62,917 nucleotides of DNA from Burkholderiales bacterium RIFCSPHIGHO2_12_FULL_63_20 (GTDB taxonomy: Bacteria; Pseudomonadota; Gammaproteobacteria; Burkholderiales; Burkholderiaceae_C). The translations under genes were made by a program, and so were the position numbers. Position 1 is the first letter of the stretch; each line of letters begins with the position of its first letter. Where the stretch lies: NCBI GenBank assembly GCA_001770775.1, contig MESA01000021.1:83952-146868 (forward strand), read 5' to 3'. The notes beneath the pieces are model-generated. The model saw only the letters and a list, made by a program, of their open reading frames with translations. It did not search any database and was not told where the DNA came from. Positions 1 to 10,237 of this stretch are shown one piece after another.

Positions 1-450
1 GAACTCATAGGTCAACTGCGTGTCAAACCCGCCGATGCTGCCGGAGGTGAAAGGCACGTCGATGTGCAGGCCGGGACGACCCGAGAAGTCGATGACGACG
101 CGCGACAGGGCTTCGTCGAGTGGCACGTAGGCATGGCCATAACGGCGGATGCCCTTCTTGTCGCCCACGGCCTTGGCAAACGCTTGCCCCAGGGTGATGC
201 CCACGTCTTCCACCGTGTGGTGGCCGTCAATGTGCAGGTCGCCCACTGCGTGGATGTCCAGGTCGACCAGGCCATGACGGGCAATCTGGTCGAGCATGTG
301 GTCGAAGAACCCGATGCCGGTGTGCAGCTTGGCGGCACCCGTGCCGTCGAGGTTGACGCGCACGGTGATCTGGGTTTCGGCGGTGTGGCGGGTGACCTCG
401 GCCACGCGGTCGGCGCAGTCAGGGGCCGACACCTGTTGAGGAGCGTTCAT
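1..450 (-). CDS. hisB: Imidazoleglycerol-phosphate dehydratase, C-terminus cut by window edge
   Basis: HisB removes water from imidazole glycerol phosphate to give imidazole acetol phosphate, a middle step of histidine synthesis in the cytoplasm. The first 150 residues are visible; the gene runs off the left edge. The metal-binding His-rich signatures FFDHML and [10 protein letters not shown] are intact, as is the later LDEALSR region. The ATG overlaps the hisC stop (ATGA arrangement), so translation is probably coupled. It is the monofunctional dehydratase type: no HAD phosphatase domain precedes the start. Identification is firm; only completeness is unknown. Confidence 0.95.
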   Translation of the reverse strand, partial: MNAPQQVSAPDCADRVAEVTRHTAETQITVRVNLDGTGAAKLHTGIGFFDHMLDQIARHGLVDLDIHAVGDLHIDGHHTVEDVGITLGQAFAKAVGDKKGIRRYGHAYVPLDEALSRVVIDFSGRPGLHIDVPFTSGSIGGFDTQLTYEF

Positions 451-1559
451 GCAGAAAGACTTGTCAGGGGTTCACGCAGGATCTCGGCCAATGCCGCCAT
501 CAAAGCGTCATTTTCAGATGGCAGACCCACGGTCAATCGGACGCAGTTTGCCAGCAATTGGTGCAGGCCCGCCACATTCTTGATCAGAATCCCTCGGGAC
601 TTGAGGGCCGCAAAGGTGGCCGCCGCATCGTTGACGCGCACCAGGATCATATTGGCCTGGCTGGGATAGGCACGGGCGCCGGGCACGGTAGCCAGGAAGG
701 CCAGCAGGCGCTCGCGTTCGGCCTTGATGACCTCGGCTTGCCGCGCGAACTCGTCAGCGTGTTCCAGCGCAAACAGGGCGGCTTCGGTGTTGAGCACGCT
801 GATGTTGTAGGGCGGGCGCACTTTCTCGACCTGCTCGATGAGGTCGGCGCGGCCCATCATGTAGCCCAGGCGCACGCCGGCCAGACCAAACTTGGAGAGC
901 GTGCGCATCAACAGCACATGCGGATGCTGTGCCAGGCGCGCCAGGTAGCTGCGGCTGGCGAAAGGCTGGTAGGCCTCGTCGATCACCACCAGACCCACGC
1001 CATTGGCGCCCACTGCTTGCACGATCTGTTCGATCGCGTCGTCATCCCACAGGTTGGCCGTGGGGTTGTTCGGGTAGGCGATGTAGGTCAAGGCCGGGCG
1101 ATGTTCGCGGATCGCAGCCAGCATGGCGGGCGTGTCCAGTTCGAAATCGGCCGTCAGCGGCACGCCGACGAAACGCAGGCCATTCTGCTTGGCAAAGGCC
1201 TCGTACATGACGAAGCCAGGCAGCGGTGCCAAGGCCACGGCGCCCGGCTGTGCGCAGGCCACCGACAGCAGCGAAATCAATTCATCGGAGCCATTGCCGA
1301 GCACCAGACCGTCTCCCTCGGGAACGTGGGCGTAACGGCGCAAGGCGGCGTGCAGGTCCTGCAAACGGGTGCCGGGGTAACGGTTCAAGGCCACCTGCCC
1401 CAGACGCTTGCCCAGCTCGTCCTGCAGCGCAGGCGGCAGGGTAAAGGGGTTTTCCATCGCGTCGAGCTTGATGTAGCCGGCGGCATCCTGCACGTGGTAG
1501 GCGTGCATGGCGCGCACATCGGCGCGGAAGGTATTCAAAAGGGTATCTGGGGTGCTCAT
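447..1559 (-). CDS. hisC: Histidinol-phosphate aminotransferase
   Basis: A PLP-dependent fold-type I aminotransferase that converts imidazole acetol phosphate and glutamate to histidinol phosphate. The 370-residue length is normal for HisC. Visible motifs are the N-terminal LDAMENPF and LGNGSDELI, the YPNNPTAN loop, the VIDEAYQPF aspartate, and the PLP lysine in [12 protein letters not shown]. It overlaps hisB by the ATGA junction downstream. Upstream there is a 65 bp gap to an unrelated diguanylate cyclase gene rather than direct contact with hisD. Confidence 0.97.
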   Translation of the reverse strand: MSTPDTLLNTFRADVRAMHAYHVQDAAGYIKLDAMENPFTLPPALQDELGKRLGQVALNRYPGTRLQDLHAALRRYAHVPEGDGLVLGNGSDELISLLSVACAQPGAVALAPLPGFVMYEAFAKQNGLRFVGVPLTADFELDTPAMLAAIREHRPALTYIAYPNNPTANLWDDDAIEQIVQAVGANGVGLVVIDEAYQPFASRSYLARLAQHPHVLLMRTLSKFGLAGVRLGYMMGRADLIEQVEKVRPPYNISVLNTEAALFALEHADEFARQAEVIKAERERLLAFLATVPGARAYPSQANMILVRVNDAAATFAALKSRGILIKNVAGLHQLLANCVRLTVGLPSENDALMAALAEILREPLTSLSA

Positions 1560-1624
1560 GGGGCCAAGGCTGAAACAGCGCAGTTAGCCCGATGGATTAT
1601 CTCACGAGGGTGTCATCCAGGTCG

Positions 1625-2848
1625 TCAGACCGGCCCAGACAAGCACTCCGTGCGGTTGCGACCTGACGCCTTGGCGCGATAGAGGGCATGGTCGGCCCGA
1701 TCAATGGTGTGCGCCAAGGGCTCATCGGCCAAGTGGCGCGTCACCCCGGCCGAGAACGTGACGCGCAGATCCGGCACGGTCGGGCTCACCTGGGTGCGCG
1801 AGAGCGCCTGGCCGATGCGCTCCAACACCTGGCAGGCATCGTCGCTGTCGGTATCCGGGAACATGACGAGGAACTCCTCCCCACCCCAGCGGGCCACCTG
1901 ATCGGCCCCGCGCAGCCCGCCACTGAGCACCTGGGCGGTCGAGCGCAGCACCTCATCCCCCACAGCATGACCGTGTTCGTCGTTGACGCGCTTGAACAGA
2001 TCCAGGTCGATCATGGCCACGCACCATGGAAAGCCTGAGCGGTCGGCGCGGTTTTGCTCAATGCGCAGAAGCTTGTGCATGTGCCGGCGGTTGAACAGTC
2101 CGGTCAACTCATCACGGATGACCTGACCATGGAGCTTGGCCATGGCCTCAGCCAGATCGTGCCGGGCGTGTGCCGCCCGCTCACGCAGGAGGGAGAGTTG
2201 CCGCACCAGCACACAGGCGCAACTCAAAATGATCAGCAGGACGCAGAAATACAGCACCTGCAATTCGACCACGAGCGGCTGCCCGCCCTCCCGACCGACC
2301 ACACCCAGAGAAGCCACACCGAACACCAGCACCGCCAGCGCACTCGCGCGCGCCATCTGCCGGAACGTGACGGTGAGCAAGGCGAACATCAGGATGACGA
2401 AAAGCAGGATCAGGGCCACGGGCCGAGCCGGCCCCCCGATCAGATAACCCCACCCCAGCAAGACGATGCCCACCCACATCTGAGGCTCGATCAGCGCCGG
2501 ATCGGCGAAACGCCGATTCCACCCCGTGCGCAGCACCACGTAGATCCCACCGATGGCCAGCACCGCCACTGCCGTCAACTGACGACTGGCCAAGGCGTCC
2601 AACACGCCGCGGTGCGCCCCGTAATTCAGGGCCAACAGGCCGAAGGCATGGTTGCTGGCCCCGAAAAGGAAACGCCAGATGCGTGCCCGCTGCAAGGGGT
2701 CGGACGACAGCAGGGCATTGCCCAAGCTGGCGCGCGGGCCGCGCCGAGGGTCGGGATGCGTACGCAGGCTCATGAGGAAAGCCAAGACCATTGCCAACAC
2801 GAGGAGCAGCAGCCCCCAGGTGGACACAGACACCCCCTCAGCAATCAT
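1625..2848 (-). CDS. Membrane-bound GGDEF diguanylate cyclase inside the his cluster
   Basis: A predicted diguanylate cyclase making c-di-GMP from two GTP. With the ATG at 2848 the protein has 407 residues (a GTG three codons upstream is possible). The first ~220 residues hold about six hydrophobic membrane segments; a short linker then leads to a GGDEF domain starting near residue 245 (DELTGLFNRR). The active site reads GGEEF at 322-326, and an inhibitory I-site RGAD lies five residues before it, so the enzyme looks active and product-inhibited. The sensory membrane region belongs to no family I recognise. It sits on the same strand between hisD (181 bp gap) and hisC (65 bp gap), an unusual place, and could share the his transcript or have its own promoter. 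Confidence 0.9.
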   Translation of the reverse strand: MIAEGVSVSTWGLLLLVLAMVLAFLMSLRTHPDPRRGPRASLGNALLSSDPLQRARIWRFLFGASNHAFGLLALNYGAHRGVLDALASRQLTAVAVLAIGGIYVVLRTGWNRRFADPALIEPQMWVGIVLLGWGYLIGGPARPVALILLFVILMFALLTVTFRQMARASALAVLVFGVASLGVVGREGGQPLVVELQVLYFCVLLIILSCACVLVRQLSLLRERAAHARHDLAEAMAKLHGQVIRDELTGLFNRRHMHKLLRIEQNRADRSGFPWCVAMIDLDLFKRVNDEHGHAVGDEVLRSTAQVLSGGLRGADQVARWGGEEFLVMFPDTDSDDACQVLERIGQALSRTQVSPTVPDLRVTFSAGVTRHLADEPLAHTIDRADHALYRAKASGRNRTECLSGPV

Positions 2849-3029
2849 GCCGACCACCCGGCATCACAGCCCACACACAACCCGGTCAAGATCAGCACAC
2901 CCACTCCCAGCGTTTCGGCGCCCTGCATCATCCAACCAGATATCAGAACAACTGCCGTTTTGCGATGATGCTAACGCCAAGTCTCGGCGCTGAACAGCCC
3001 CGTACCCGGTACCGGGACGGGGACGGGGA

Positions 3030-4355
3030 TCAGTCCAGTGTCTTGACGCGCATTCGGAACTCGGCCGCCTGCGCGTGGGCCTGCAGGCCTTCGCCGTAGG
3101 CCAGCACGGCCGCCGTCTTGCCCAAGACCTGAGCACCGGCTTCACTGACCTCGATCAGGCTGCTGCGCTTTTGGAAGTCGTAAACCCCCAGGGGCGAGCT
3201 GAAGCGGGCGGTGCCGGACGTGGGCAACACGTGGTTGGGGCCGGCACAGTAGTCGCCCAACGACTCGGAGGTATACGCCCCCAAGAAGATGGCACCAGCG
3301 TGACGGAGCAGCGGCTCCCAGGTGTGCGGGTTGTTGCTGCTGACTTCCAGATGCTCGGGGGCGATGCGGTTGCTGATCTCGCACGCTTCTTCCATGCTGC
3401 GGGTGTGGATCAGGGCGCCCCGCCCTTCCAGAGAGGCACGGATGATGGCGGCGCGCGGCATGGTGGGCAGCAGGCGGTCGATCGCAGCCTGCACCTGGGC
3501 GATGTAGGCGGCGTCCGGGCACAGCAGGATGCTTTGCGCCAGTTCGTCGTGTTCGGCCTGGCTGAACAGGTCCATCGCCACCCAGTCGGCCGGGGTGCTG
3601 CCGTCGGCCAGCACGAGGATTTCGCTGGGTCCGGCGATCATGTCGATGCCGACCTGGCCGAAGACGTGCTTCTTGGCGCTGGCCACATAGGCATTGCCCG
3701 GACCGGTAATCTTGTCGACCTTGGGGACCGTGGCGGTGCCATAGGCGAGTGCCCCCACAGCCTGCGCCCCACCGATGGTGAAGGCCCGGCTGACGCCGGC
3801 CACGTAGGCGGCGGCCAGCACCAGCGGGTTTTTCTCGCCACGGGGGGTTGGCACGACCATGATGATCTCGGGCACGCCGGCCACATGGGCGGGGATGGCG
3901 TTCATCAGCACGGACGAGGGATACGCGGCCTTGCCACCGGGCACATAGATGCCCACGCGGTCCAGCGGCGTGACCTTCTGGCCCAGCAAGGTGCCGTCTT
4001 CGTCGCGGTAAGACCAGCTCAGGCCGCAGGCCTGCTTCTGACGCTCGTGGTAGCTGCGCACGCGGGCAGAGGCGGCTTGCAGGGCGGTGCGCTGGACTTC
4101 GGGCAGGCTGTCGAACGCGGCCTTCAGTTCGGCCTGACCCAGCTCCAGGTCGGCCAGGCTCGCCACGTCCAGTTGGTCGAAGCGGGCGGTGTACTCCAGC
4201 ACGGCGGCATCGCCGCGGGTGCGCACATCGGCCAGGATGGCGGCCACGCGGTCTTCGATGGCCGTGTCGGTCTCGGCCGACCAGTGCAGCACCTTCTGGA
4301 AGGCGGCTTCAAAGTCGGGCTGGGAGGTGGCGAGGTGGCGAATCTGGACTGTCAT
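3030..4355 (-). CDS. hisD: Histidinol dehydrogenase
   Basis: A zinc- and NAD-dependent enzyme for the last two steps of histidine synthesis, histidinol to histidine. The 441 residues match the family. Seen are the [22 protein letters not shown] segment start, the [13 protein letters not shown] nucleotide-binding region, the [12 protein letters not shown] motif, [12 protein letters not shown], the SQAEHD metal/catalytic site, and IAPEHLE with the following GPNHVLPT. It lies 96 bp after hisG on the same strand. The downstream neighbour is a GGDEF gene instead of the expected hisC. Confidence 0.97.
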   Translation of the reverse strand: MTVQIRHLATSQPDFEAAFQKVLHWSAETDTAIEDRVAAILADVRTRGDAAVLEYTARFDQLDVASLADLELGQAELKAAFDSLPEVQRTALQAASARVRSYHERQKQACGLSWSYRDEDGTLLGQKVTPLDRVGIYVPGGKAAYPSSVLMNAIPAHVAGVPEIIMVVPTPRGEKNPLVLAAAYVAGVSRAFTIGGAQAVGALAYGTATVPKVDKITGPGNAYVASAKKHVFGQVGIDMIAGPSEILVLADGSTPADWVAMDLFSQAEHDELAQSILLCPDAAYIAQVQAAIDRLLPTMPRAAIIRASLEGRGALIHTRSMEEACEISNRIAPEHLEVSSNNPHTWEPLLRHAGAIFLGAYTSESLGDYCAGPNHVLPTSGTARFSSPLGVYDFQKRSSLIEVSEAGAQVLGKTAAVLAYGEGLQAHAQAAEFRMRVKTLD

Positions 4356-4451
4356 GGTGCCAAGGATCTCAGAAAACGGGGGCGAAGTGGACGCCGAGGC
4401 GATGGCTTGTCGCGATCGGCGTCATAGCGCAGGCTGCGCCTGAGACAGGCT

Positions 4452-5105
4452 TCAGGCCGGGATGGCCGACTCGAAGGCCTGGATCAGCGCACGGATGGCA
4501 TCGCGCTTGAGCTTGAGCGCGGCCTGGTTGACCACCAGACGCGAGCTGATGTCCATGATGTGCTCGACCTCGACCAGCTTGTTGGCCTTGAGCGTGTTGC
4601 CGGTGGACACCAGGTCGACGATGGCATCGGCCAGCCCGGTCAAGGGCGCCAGCTCCATCGAGCCGTACAGCTTGATCAGGTCCACGTGCACGCCCTTGTT
4701 GGCAAAGTGCTCGCGGGCGATGGTGGTGTACTTGGTCGCCACACGGATGCGCGAGCCTTGCTTGACGGCGGCGGCGTAGTCGAAATCAGCCCGCACGGCC
4801 ACGCTCATGTGGCACTTGGCGATGTTGAGGTCGAGCGGCTGGTACAGGCCATCGTTGCCACCGGCGCTGCCGGCGTGCTCGATGAGGATGTCCTTGCCGG
4901 CCACACCGATGTCGGCGCCGCCGTAGGCCACGTAGGTGGGCACGTCGGTGGCGCGCACCAGCACCACACGCACGTCAGGGCGGTTGGTGTTGAGGATGAG
5001 CTTGCGGGTCTTTTCCGGGTCTTCGGTCACCTCAATGCCAGCGGCAGCCAGCAAGGGCAAGGTTTCTTCGAAGATGCGGCCTTTGGAAAGTGCGAGGGTG
5101 ATCAT
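4452..5105 (-). CDS. hisG: ATP phosphoribosyltransferase, short form
   Basis: The first enzyme of histidine synthesis, joining ATP and PRPP. At 217 residues it is the short HisG form, which lacks the C-terminal histidine-binding domain and in known systems needs the HisZ subunit for activity and feedback; no hisZ is present in this window. The protein begins [18 protein letters not shown] and carries the PRPP-binding region [18 protein letters not shown]. It starts 2 bp after the murA stop, so murA and the his genes are probably in one transcript. Confidence 0.96.
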   Translation of the reverse strand: MITLALSKGRIFEETLPLLAAAGIEVTEDPEKTRKLILNTNRPDVRVVLVRATDVPTYVAYGGADIGVAGKDILIEHAGSAGGNDGLYQPLDLNIAKCHMSVAVRADFDYAAAVKQGSRIRVATKYTTIAREHFANKGVHVDLIKLYGSMELAPLTGLADAIVDLVSTGNTLKANKLVEVEHIMDISSRLVVNQAALKLKRDAIRALIQAFESAIPA

Positions 5106-5107
5106 GG

Positions 5108-6412
5108 TCAGCTTGTTCCCTTGATGCGGGTGATGTCAGCCCCAATGCCGCGCAGCTTGGCTTCCATGCGGTCGTAGCCCCGATCGAGGTGATAAATGCG
5201 GTCGACCAGGGTTTCGCCTTCGGCCACGAGGCCGGCGATCACGAGGCTGGCCGAGGCGCGCAGGTCGGTGGCCATGACGGTGGCACCCGACAACTGAGGC
5301 ACGCCGGTGACCACCGCGCTGCGGCCGTCCACCGTGATGTTGGCGCCCAGGCGGATCAGCTCATTGACGTGCATGAAGCGGTTTTCGAAGATGGTCTCGT
5401 GGATCACCGCACTGCCCTCGGCCACGCAGTCCAGCGCCATGAACTGGGCTTGCATGTCGGTGGGGAACGCGGGGTACTCACTGGTGCGGAAACCCACGGC
5501 CTTCGGACGACTGCTGGCGGTCACGCGGATCCAGTCAGTACCGGTCTCGATGCCCACACCGGCTTCGCGCAGCTTGTCGATGACCGCGCCCAGGTGCTCG
5601 GCCTGGGCCTTGCGCAAGGTGACATCGCCACCGGCGGCGCCCACGGCGCACAGGAAGGTGCCCGCCTCGATGCGGTCGGGGATGATCTGGTGGGCGTTCG
5701 CCTCGGTCAGGCCGTGCAGGCGCTCGACACCCTGGATGCGGATGCGGCTGGTGCCCCGGCCTTCGATCTGGGCGCCCATGGCCACCAGCAGATCGACGAG
5801 GTCGGTGATTTCCGGCTCTTTGGCGGCGTTCTCCAAGATGGTCTCCCCCTCGGCCAGGGCGGCGGCCATGAGGAAGTTCTCGGTGCCCGTCACCGTGACC
5901 ATGTCGGTGGTGATGCTGGCACCCTTGAGGCGCGTGGGCTGGCCGTTGGCATCCAGCGGCGTGCTGGCTTCGATGTAGCCGTGGGCCACCGTGATCTGGG
6001 CGCCCATGGCCTGCAGGCCCTTGATGTGCTGGTCCACCGGACGTGAGCCGATGGCGCAGCCGCCGGGCAGCGACACGCGAGCGCGGCCGAAACGTGCCAG
6101 CAACGGGCCCAGCACCAGGATGGACGCCCGCATGGTCTTGACCAGCTCGTACGGCGCCTCGGGGTTGGCCACCCCACCGGCGTCGAGCGTGACCAGGTCG
6201 GGGTTGTCCTCGTGGCGACGGGCGACCACACCCATATTGGCCAGCAGCTTGAACGTGGTGGACACGTCCTGCAATTGCGGCACGTTGGCCAGGGTCACCG
6301 GCTCGGCGCTCAACAGCGTGGCGCACAGGTCGGGCAAGGCGGCGTTCTTGGCGCCGGAGATCGTCACTTCGCCTTGGAGGCGACGACCGCCACGGATCAG
6401 GAGTTTGTCCAT
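5108..6412 (-). CDS. murA: UDP-N-acetylglucosamine 1-carboxyvinyltransferase
   Basis: MurA transfers enolpyruvate from PEP to UDP-GlcNAc, the first committed step of peptidoglycan synthesis, and is the fosfomycin target. I chose the ATG giving MDKLLIRGG, which is the normal family N-terminus; a longer frame adds nine residues without family character. The catalytic cysteine is present in [15 protein letters not shown], so it is the fosfomycin-sensitive Cys type. Upstream is ibaG, as in many proteobacteria; downstream hisG starts 2 bp away. Confidence 0.97.
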   Translation of the reverse strand: MDKLLIRGGRRLQGEVTISGAKNAALPDLCATLLSAEPVTLANVPQLQDVSTTFKLLANMGVVARRHEDNPDLVTLDAGGVANPEAPYELVKTMRASILVLGPLLARFGRARVSLPGGCAIGSRPVDQHIKGLQAMGAQITVAHGYIEASTPLDANGQPTRLKGASITTDMVTVTGTENFLMAAALAEGETILENAAKEPEITDLVDLLVAMGAQIEGRGTSRIRIQGVERLHGLTEANAHQIIPDRIEAGTFLCAVGAAGGDVTLRKAQAEHLGAVIDKLREAGVGIETGTDWIRVTASSRPKAVGFRTSEYPAFPTDMQAQFMALDCVAEGSAVIHETIFENRFMHVNELIRLGANITVDGRSAVVTGVPQLSGATVMATDLRASASLVIAGLVAEGETLVDRIYHLDRGYDRMEAKLRGIGADITRIKGTS

Positions 6413-6497
6413 GAAACACAGAGGGCGCGATGCCCCCACCGCAGTGGAGGTCGCGCCTGAATTAGGGGTGACCGTGAAAAAACCGTGTGCGGCCGAC

Positions 6498-6743
6498 TCA
6501 GGCCTGCGCTGCCCACTCGGCGGGCGTCAGGGTCTTCATCGACAGCGCATGGATCTGCTCCCGCATTCTATCGCCGAGGGCCTGGTAAACGCGCTGGTGG
6601 CGCATGACACGGCTCTTGCCTTCGAACTCGCCGGAGACGATGGTGGCAAAGAAGTGCTGCCCATCGCCTTCTACGGCGAGGTGGGTGCAAGGCAGGCCGG
6701 CGGCAATGTACTGCTGGACTTCGTCGGGGGTGGGGTTGGCCAT
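6498..6743 (-). CDS. ibaG: BolA/IbaG family protein
   Basis: A small BolA-family protein of 81 residues when started at the ATG before ANPTPDEV; a TTG-started form adds six residues. BolA proteins act with monothiol glutaredoxins in Fe-S cluster handling. The core class signature is visible: the [21 protein letters not shown] type block with the conserved RHQ. Its place directly before murA is the classical ibaG-murA arrangement, which supports IbaG rather than BolA proper. It follows the ABC permease stop within 18 bp and is probably co-transcribed. Confidence 0.9.
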   Translation of the reverse strand: MANPTPDEVQQYIAAGLPCTHLAVEGDGQHFFATIVSGEFEGKSRVMRHQRVYQALGDRMREQIHALSMKTLTPAEWAAQA

Positions 6744-6761
6744 GGTGCGTCTTTCAGACAA

Positions 6762-7535
6762 TCAGTGACGGATTTTGTAGCCGGTCTTGAGCAGGCGCAG
6801 GGCCAGCAAGGCGACCAGGGTCGTGGCGGTGCCCACGACCGCGAGGCTGAGCCAGGGACTGACGTCACTGACCCCGAAGAAGCCCCGGCGGAATCCGTCG
6901 ATCAGGTAGAAGAAGGGGTTGAGGTGGGACACGCTCTGCCAGAAAGGCGGCAGGGAATGCACCGAATAGAACACGCCCGACAGGAAGGTCATGGGCACGA
7001 TGACGAAGTTCTGGAACGCCGCCAGCTGGTCGAATTTCTCGGCCCACAGACCGGCAATCAGGCCCAGCGTGCCCAGCAAGGTGCCGCCCAGTACGGCAAA
7101 GGTGAGCATCCACCAGGGTTCGGCCAGACCGGGCCAGGCGAACCAGGCCGTGACGGCGAACACGCCGAAACCTACTACCAGGCCACGCACCAGCGAGGCG
7201 CCCACATAGGCGAGGAACCAGGCGCGGTGTGACAAGGGCGTCAGCAGCACAAACACGAGATTGCCAGTGATCTTGCTCTGGATGAGCGAGGACGAGGCGT
7301 TGGCGAAGGCATTCTGCAGCAGGCTCATCATCACCAGGCCGGGGATGAGGAAGCTGGTGTAGCGCACGCCGGGGAAGACCTCGACATGTTCTTCGAGCAC
7401 GTGGCCAAAGATGAGCAGGTAGAGCATGCCGGTGAGCACCGGGGCCCCAACGGTCTGGAAGGCCACCTTCCAGAAGCGCATGATTTCTTTGACGAACAGG
7501 GGGCGAACGCCCTCGAAAGACTCGCGCCAGTTCAT
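6762..7535 (-). CDS. ABC-2 type transporter permease (YadH-like)
   Basis: A 257-residue inner-membrane permease of the ABC-2 family with about six hydrophobic segments. It contains the family feature of a long cytoplasmic N-terminus followed by TM1 (VLTGMLYLLIFG) and the conserved central region FANASSSLIQSKITGN, ending with the SHLNPFFYLIDGFRRGFFG motif typical of YadH-type exporters. The substrate cannot be read from sequence. Its start overlaps the stop of the ATPase gene by 4 bp (ATGA), so the two form one exporter. Confidence 0.9.
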   Translation of the reverse strand: MNWRESFEGVRPLFVKEIMRFWKVAFQTVGAPVLTGMLYLLIFGHVLEEHVEVFPGVRYTSFLIPGLVMMSLLQNAFANASSSLIQSKITGNLVFVLLTPLSHRAWFLAYVGASLVRGLVVGFGVFAVTAWFAWPGLAEPWWMLTFAVLGGTLLGTLGLIAGLWAEKFDQLAAFQNFVIVPMTFLSGVFYSVHSLPPFWQSVSHLNPFFYLIDGFRRGFFGVSDVSPWLSLAVVGTATTLVALLALRLLKTGYKIRH

Positions 7536-8449
7536 GCCCGAGCTCCTTGTTGCCCTTGCATGATGGCCAGGAACACGTCTTCCAGATCAGCCCGACCCAG
7601 CTCCAGGTCTTCGACCGGACACCCGGCCTCACGCAGTCGCGTCAGCAGGGTTTCGACCTCGGCCGCGTCATGGGCTGGCAGTTGCACCACGCGACCGGTG
7701 ATGCGAGCCTGCGCAGCCAGATCGGCGGGCAAGGCGGCGTCGGTCTTGAAGCGCAACATCGTGGACGCCGTACCGGCCAGGAGGGCCGAGGTGCGGTCCA
7801 GCGCAACCAGCTCGCCCTTCTTGAGCATGCCGATGCGGTGGCACAGGGCTTCGGCTTCTTCCAGGTAATGGGTGGTCAGCAGCACCGTGTGCCCTTCCTT
7901 GTTGAGGCGGGCGATGAAATGCCACAGGGTCTGGCGCAATTCCACGTCGACGCCGGCGGTGGGTTCGTCGAGCACGATGACGGGCGGGCGGTGCACCAGG
8001 GCCTGGGCCACCAGCACGCGGCGCTTCATGCCGCCCGAGAGCTGGCGCATGTTGGCCTCGGCCTTGTCACTCAGGCCCAGGTGAGACAGGAGTTCGTCGA
8101 TCCAGTCGTCGTTGCGCCGCAGGCCGAAGTAGGCACTCTGGTTGCGCAGCGTTTCACGAACCGAGAAAAACGGGTCGAACACCAGTTCTTGGGGCACAAC
8201 ACCGAGGGCACGGCGAGACTGGGCGTAGTCGCTCACCACATCGTGGCCCTGCACGGTGACCCGGCCGGCCGAGGCGCGGCTCAGCCCCGCGAGGATGCTG
8301 ATGAGGGTGGTCTTGCCGGCCCCGTTGGGGCCCAGTAGGCCAAAAAATTCGCCTTCTTCGATGTCAAAACTGACATCTTGCAGGGCGCGCACGGTGCGCC
8401 CGCCGGAGTCGAAGGTCTTGGATACGTGCTGAAAGGATACGGCGCTCAT
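7532..8449 (-). CDS. ABC transporter ATP-binding protein (YadG-like)
   Basis: The ATPase partner of the adjacent permease, about 305 residues from the ATG before SAVSFQHVSK. The Walker A (GPNGAGKTT), Q-loop (VPQEL), signature (LSGGMKRR), Walker B (VIVLDEPTAGVD) and switch histidine (LLTTHYLEEAEAL) are all intact. A C-terminal ~80-residue extension follows the nucleotide-binding domain, as in exporters of this class. The gene lies 60 bp after the small PHA-associated gene and heads the transporter-ibaG-murA-his run. Substrate unknown. Confidence 0.93.
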   Translation of the reverse strand: MSAVSFQHVSKTFDSGGRTVRALQDVSFDIEEGEFFGLLGPNGAGKTTLISILAGLSRASAGRVTVQGHDVVSDYAQSRRALGVVPQELVFDPFFSVRETLRNQSAYFGLRRNDDWIDELLSHLGLSDKAEANMRQLSGGMKRRVLVAQALVHRPPVIVLDEPTAGVDVELRQTLWHFIARLNKEGHTVLLTTHYLEEAEALCHRIGMLKKGELVALDRTSALLAGTASTMLRFKTDAALPADLAAQARITGRVVQLPAHDAAEVETLLTRLREAGCPVEDLELGRADLEDVFLAIMQGQQGARA

Positions 8450-8508
8450 GAAGGGGGCGATTCTAGGCTGGCACGGCCCAGCGTGCTTGCCCCCGTCCAT
8501 TTTCAGGC

Positions 8509-8820
8509 TCAGGCCTGGGCGCTCCCGGCACCTTTTTCCACCATGCGGCTAACGTTCTTGGCGAGTTCGGCTTCGATCATGGGCTTGAAGGCCTTCATCA
8601 TCAGGCCGAGCTTGATGTTCACATCGAAGCTGTTGGCGGTGACGGTCATGGTGCCGTTGACACCCGAGCGCTCGAAGGCGATAACGTCCTGCTCGGCACC
8701 TTCCTGGTGCTTGCAGGTCAGGCCCATCTTGGCTGCGGCGCCGTCGGCCCAACGCTGGGCCAATTCACGGGCCTTGGGCAGACCGAGGTTGTGGGCTTGC
8801 TGAAACTGCACATCGCTCAT
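8509..8820 (-). CDS. Polyhydroxyalkanoic-acid-system family protein
   Basis: A 103-residue protein recognised as the PHA granule-associated/regulatory small protein family (PHA_gran_rgn). Features of the family are the LPKARELAQRWADGAAAKMG helix start, the IAFERSGVNGTMTV strand pair and the LGLMMKAFKPMIEAEL helix. Members occur widely in Burkholderiales and are thought to associate with polyhydroxyalkanoate metabolism, though their molecular role is not settled. A strong promoter-like sequence lies 40 bp upstream. The start was set at the ATG before SDVQFQ; the longer upstream frame has no family character. Confidence 0.8.
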   Translation of the reverse strand: MSDVQFQQAHNLGLPKARELAQRWADGAAAKMGLTCKHQEGAEQDVIAFERSGVNGTMTVTANSFDVNIKLGLMMKAFKPMIEAELAKNVSRMVEKGAGSAQA

Positions 8821-8860
8821 GAGCGTCCTCAAAAATTTGTAAAGGGGGCCAAAAGCGCGA

Positions 8861-8888
8861 ACTATAAATAGCTCACTCCATACGTCAA
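8861..8888 (-). promoter_or_regulatory. Sigma-70 type promoter for the PHA-associated gene and possibly the murA-his run
   Basis: On the minus strand TTGACG (8883-8888) and TATAGT (8861-8866) are separated by 16 bp, 40 bp before the ATG at 8820, in a locally AT-rich patch. This is one of the best promoter matches in the window. Inferred from sequence only. Confidence 0.65.
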
Positions 8889-8995
8889 GCCCCACGCTCA
8901 AGCATTGATCGCCTGGCGGACAATCCTCCCCCTTGATCGGGGGCCGGCGCGGACGGGTAAGATGGTTCAGACGCCATTTTTGCGGTGATATTCCG

Positions 8996-10213
8996 ATGTC
9001 CAAGCTCCAAGCCGTCCCTCCCTCACTCGTGCTGCCTGAACTGCTGGCACAGAGCGACGCCCTGCGCGTGCTGCGCCGAGACATCCACGCCCACCCTGAG
9101 TTGTGCTTTCAGGAGGAGCGAACGTCCGAGGTGATTGCGCGAACGCTGGCGGCCTGGGGCATCGAGGTGCACCGGGGACTGGGCAAGACCGGGGTGGTGG
9201 GAGTCATCCAGGGGCGCCCAGGCCCGCGTGCCATCGGTTTGCGTGCCGACATCGACGCGCTGCCCATGACCGAGCACAACCAGTTTGCGCACGCCAGTCG
9301 CCATGCCGGTCGCATGCATGCCTGCGGTCATGACGGGCATACCGCCATGCTGCTGTCGGCGGCACAGCATCTGGCGGCCACCCGCGACTTTGATGGCAAG
9401 GTGATCCTGGTCTTCCAGCCCGCCGAAGAAGGTGGCGGGGGGGCCCGCGCGATGATCCAGGATGGCCTGTTCGAGCGCTTTCCGATGGATGCAATTTTCG
9501 GTATGCACAACTGGCCGGGGATGCCGGCGGGCACCTTCGCCATCAAGGACGGCCCTTGTTTTGCGTCCAGCAACGAGTTTCACATCACCATCCGGGGCAA
9601 GGGCACCCACGGGGCCATGCCCCACCTGGGCATCGACCCGGTCCCCGTGGCCTGCCAGTTGGTGCAGGCTTTTCAGACCATCCTGACGCGCAATCTGCGC
9701 CCCATCGAGACTGGCGTGATTTCGGTGACGATGATCCAGGCCGGGGAAGCGACCAATGTGGTGCCCGAATCGGTGACCCTGCAAGGCACGGTGCGCACCT
9801 TCACAGACGAGACGCTGGACCTGATCGAGGAGCGGATGCGGGAACTGAGCCACCAGCTCAGTGCCGCCTTCGGTGCCACGGCCGCTTTCGAGTTTCAGCG
9901 CAATTACCCGCCCACCATCAATCACAGCGCCGAGACGGTTTTCGTTCACCAGGTCATGACCGAGGTGGTGGGGCCGGAGCGTGTGCAGCTGTTCGAGGCC
10001 ACGATGGGCGCAGAGGACTTCAGCTTTTTCCTGCAGCACAAGCCAGGCGCGTACTTCGTGATCGGCAATGGCGATGGCACGCACCGTGAAGGCGGCCATG
10101 GCCTGGGGCCATGCACGCTGCACAACCCCAGCTACGACTTCAACGACGAGCTGATACCGCTGGGCGGCACCTTCTGGGTGAAGCTGGCCCAACGTTGGCT
10201 GGCGCAGCCTTGA
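8996..10213 (+). CDS. M20 family amidohydrolase (hippurate hydrolase-like)
   Basis: A cytoplasmic metal-dependent amidohydrolase of 405 residues, M20D type, which removes acyl groups from N-acyl amino acids or related amides. Motifs in order are RRDIHAHPELCFQE, GLRADIDALPM, the metal-binding HACGHDGHTAMLL, the FQPAEEGGGGA glutamate pair, FGMHNWPGMPAG, and the late MGAEDFSFFL metal ligand. All metal ligands are present, so it should be active. I chose the ATG before SKLQAVPP; the upstream frame is Arg-rich and not family-like. It faces the antiporter gene convergently with only 24 bp between stops. The natural substrate is uncertain. Confidence 0.9.
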   Translation: MSKLQAVPPSLVLPELLAQSDALRVLRRDIHAHPELCFQEERTSEVIARTLAAWGIEVHRGLGKTGVVGVIQGRPGPRAIGLRADIDALPMTEHNQFAHASRHAGRMHACGHDGHTAMLLSAAQHLAATRDFDGKVILVFQPAEEGGGGARAMIQDGLFERFPMDAIFGMHNWPGMPAGTFAIKDGPCFASSNEFHITIRGKGTHGAMPHLGIDPVPVACQLVQAFQTILTRNLRPIETGVISVTMIQAGEATNVVPESVTLQGTVRTFTDETLDLIEERMRELSHQLSAAFGATAAFEFQRNYPPTINHSAETVFVHQVMTEVVGPERVQLFEATMGAEDFSFFLQHKPGAYFVIGNGDGTHREGGHGLGPCTLHNPSYDFNDELIPLGGTFWVKLAQRWLAQP

Positions 10214-10237
10214 GGCGTCGCTGACCGCGCCGCAGGC

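Noticed and set aside
2958..3029. GC-rich dyad near 3,000-3,025 as a hisD terminator
   Set aside because: A short palindrome is present but no T-run follows in the direction of transcription.
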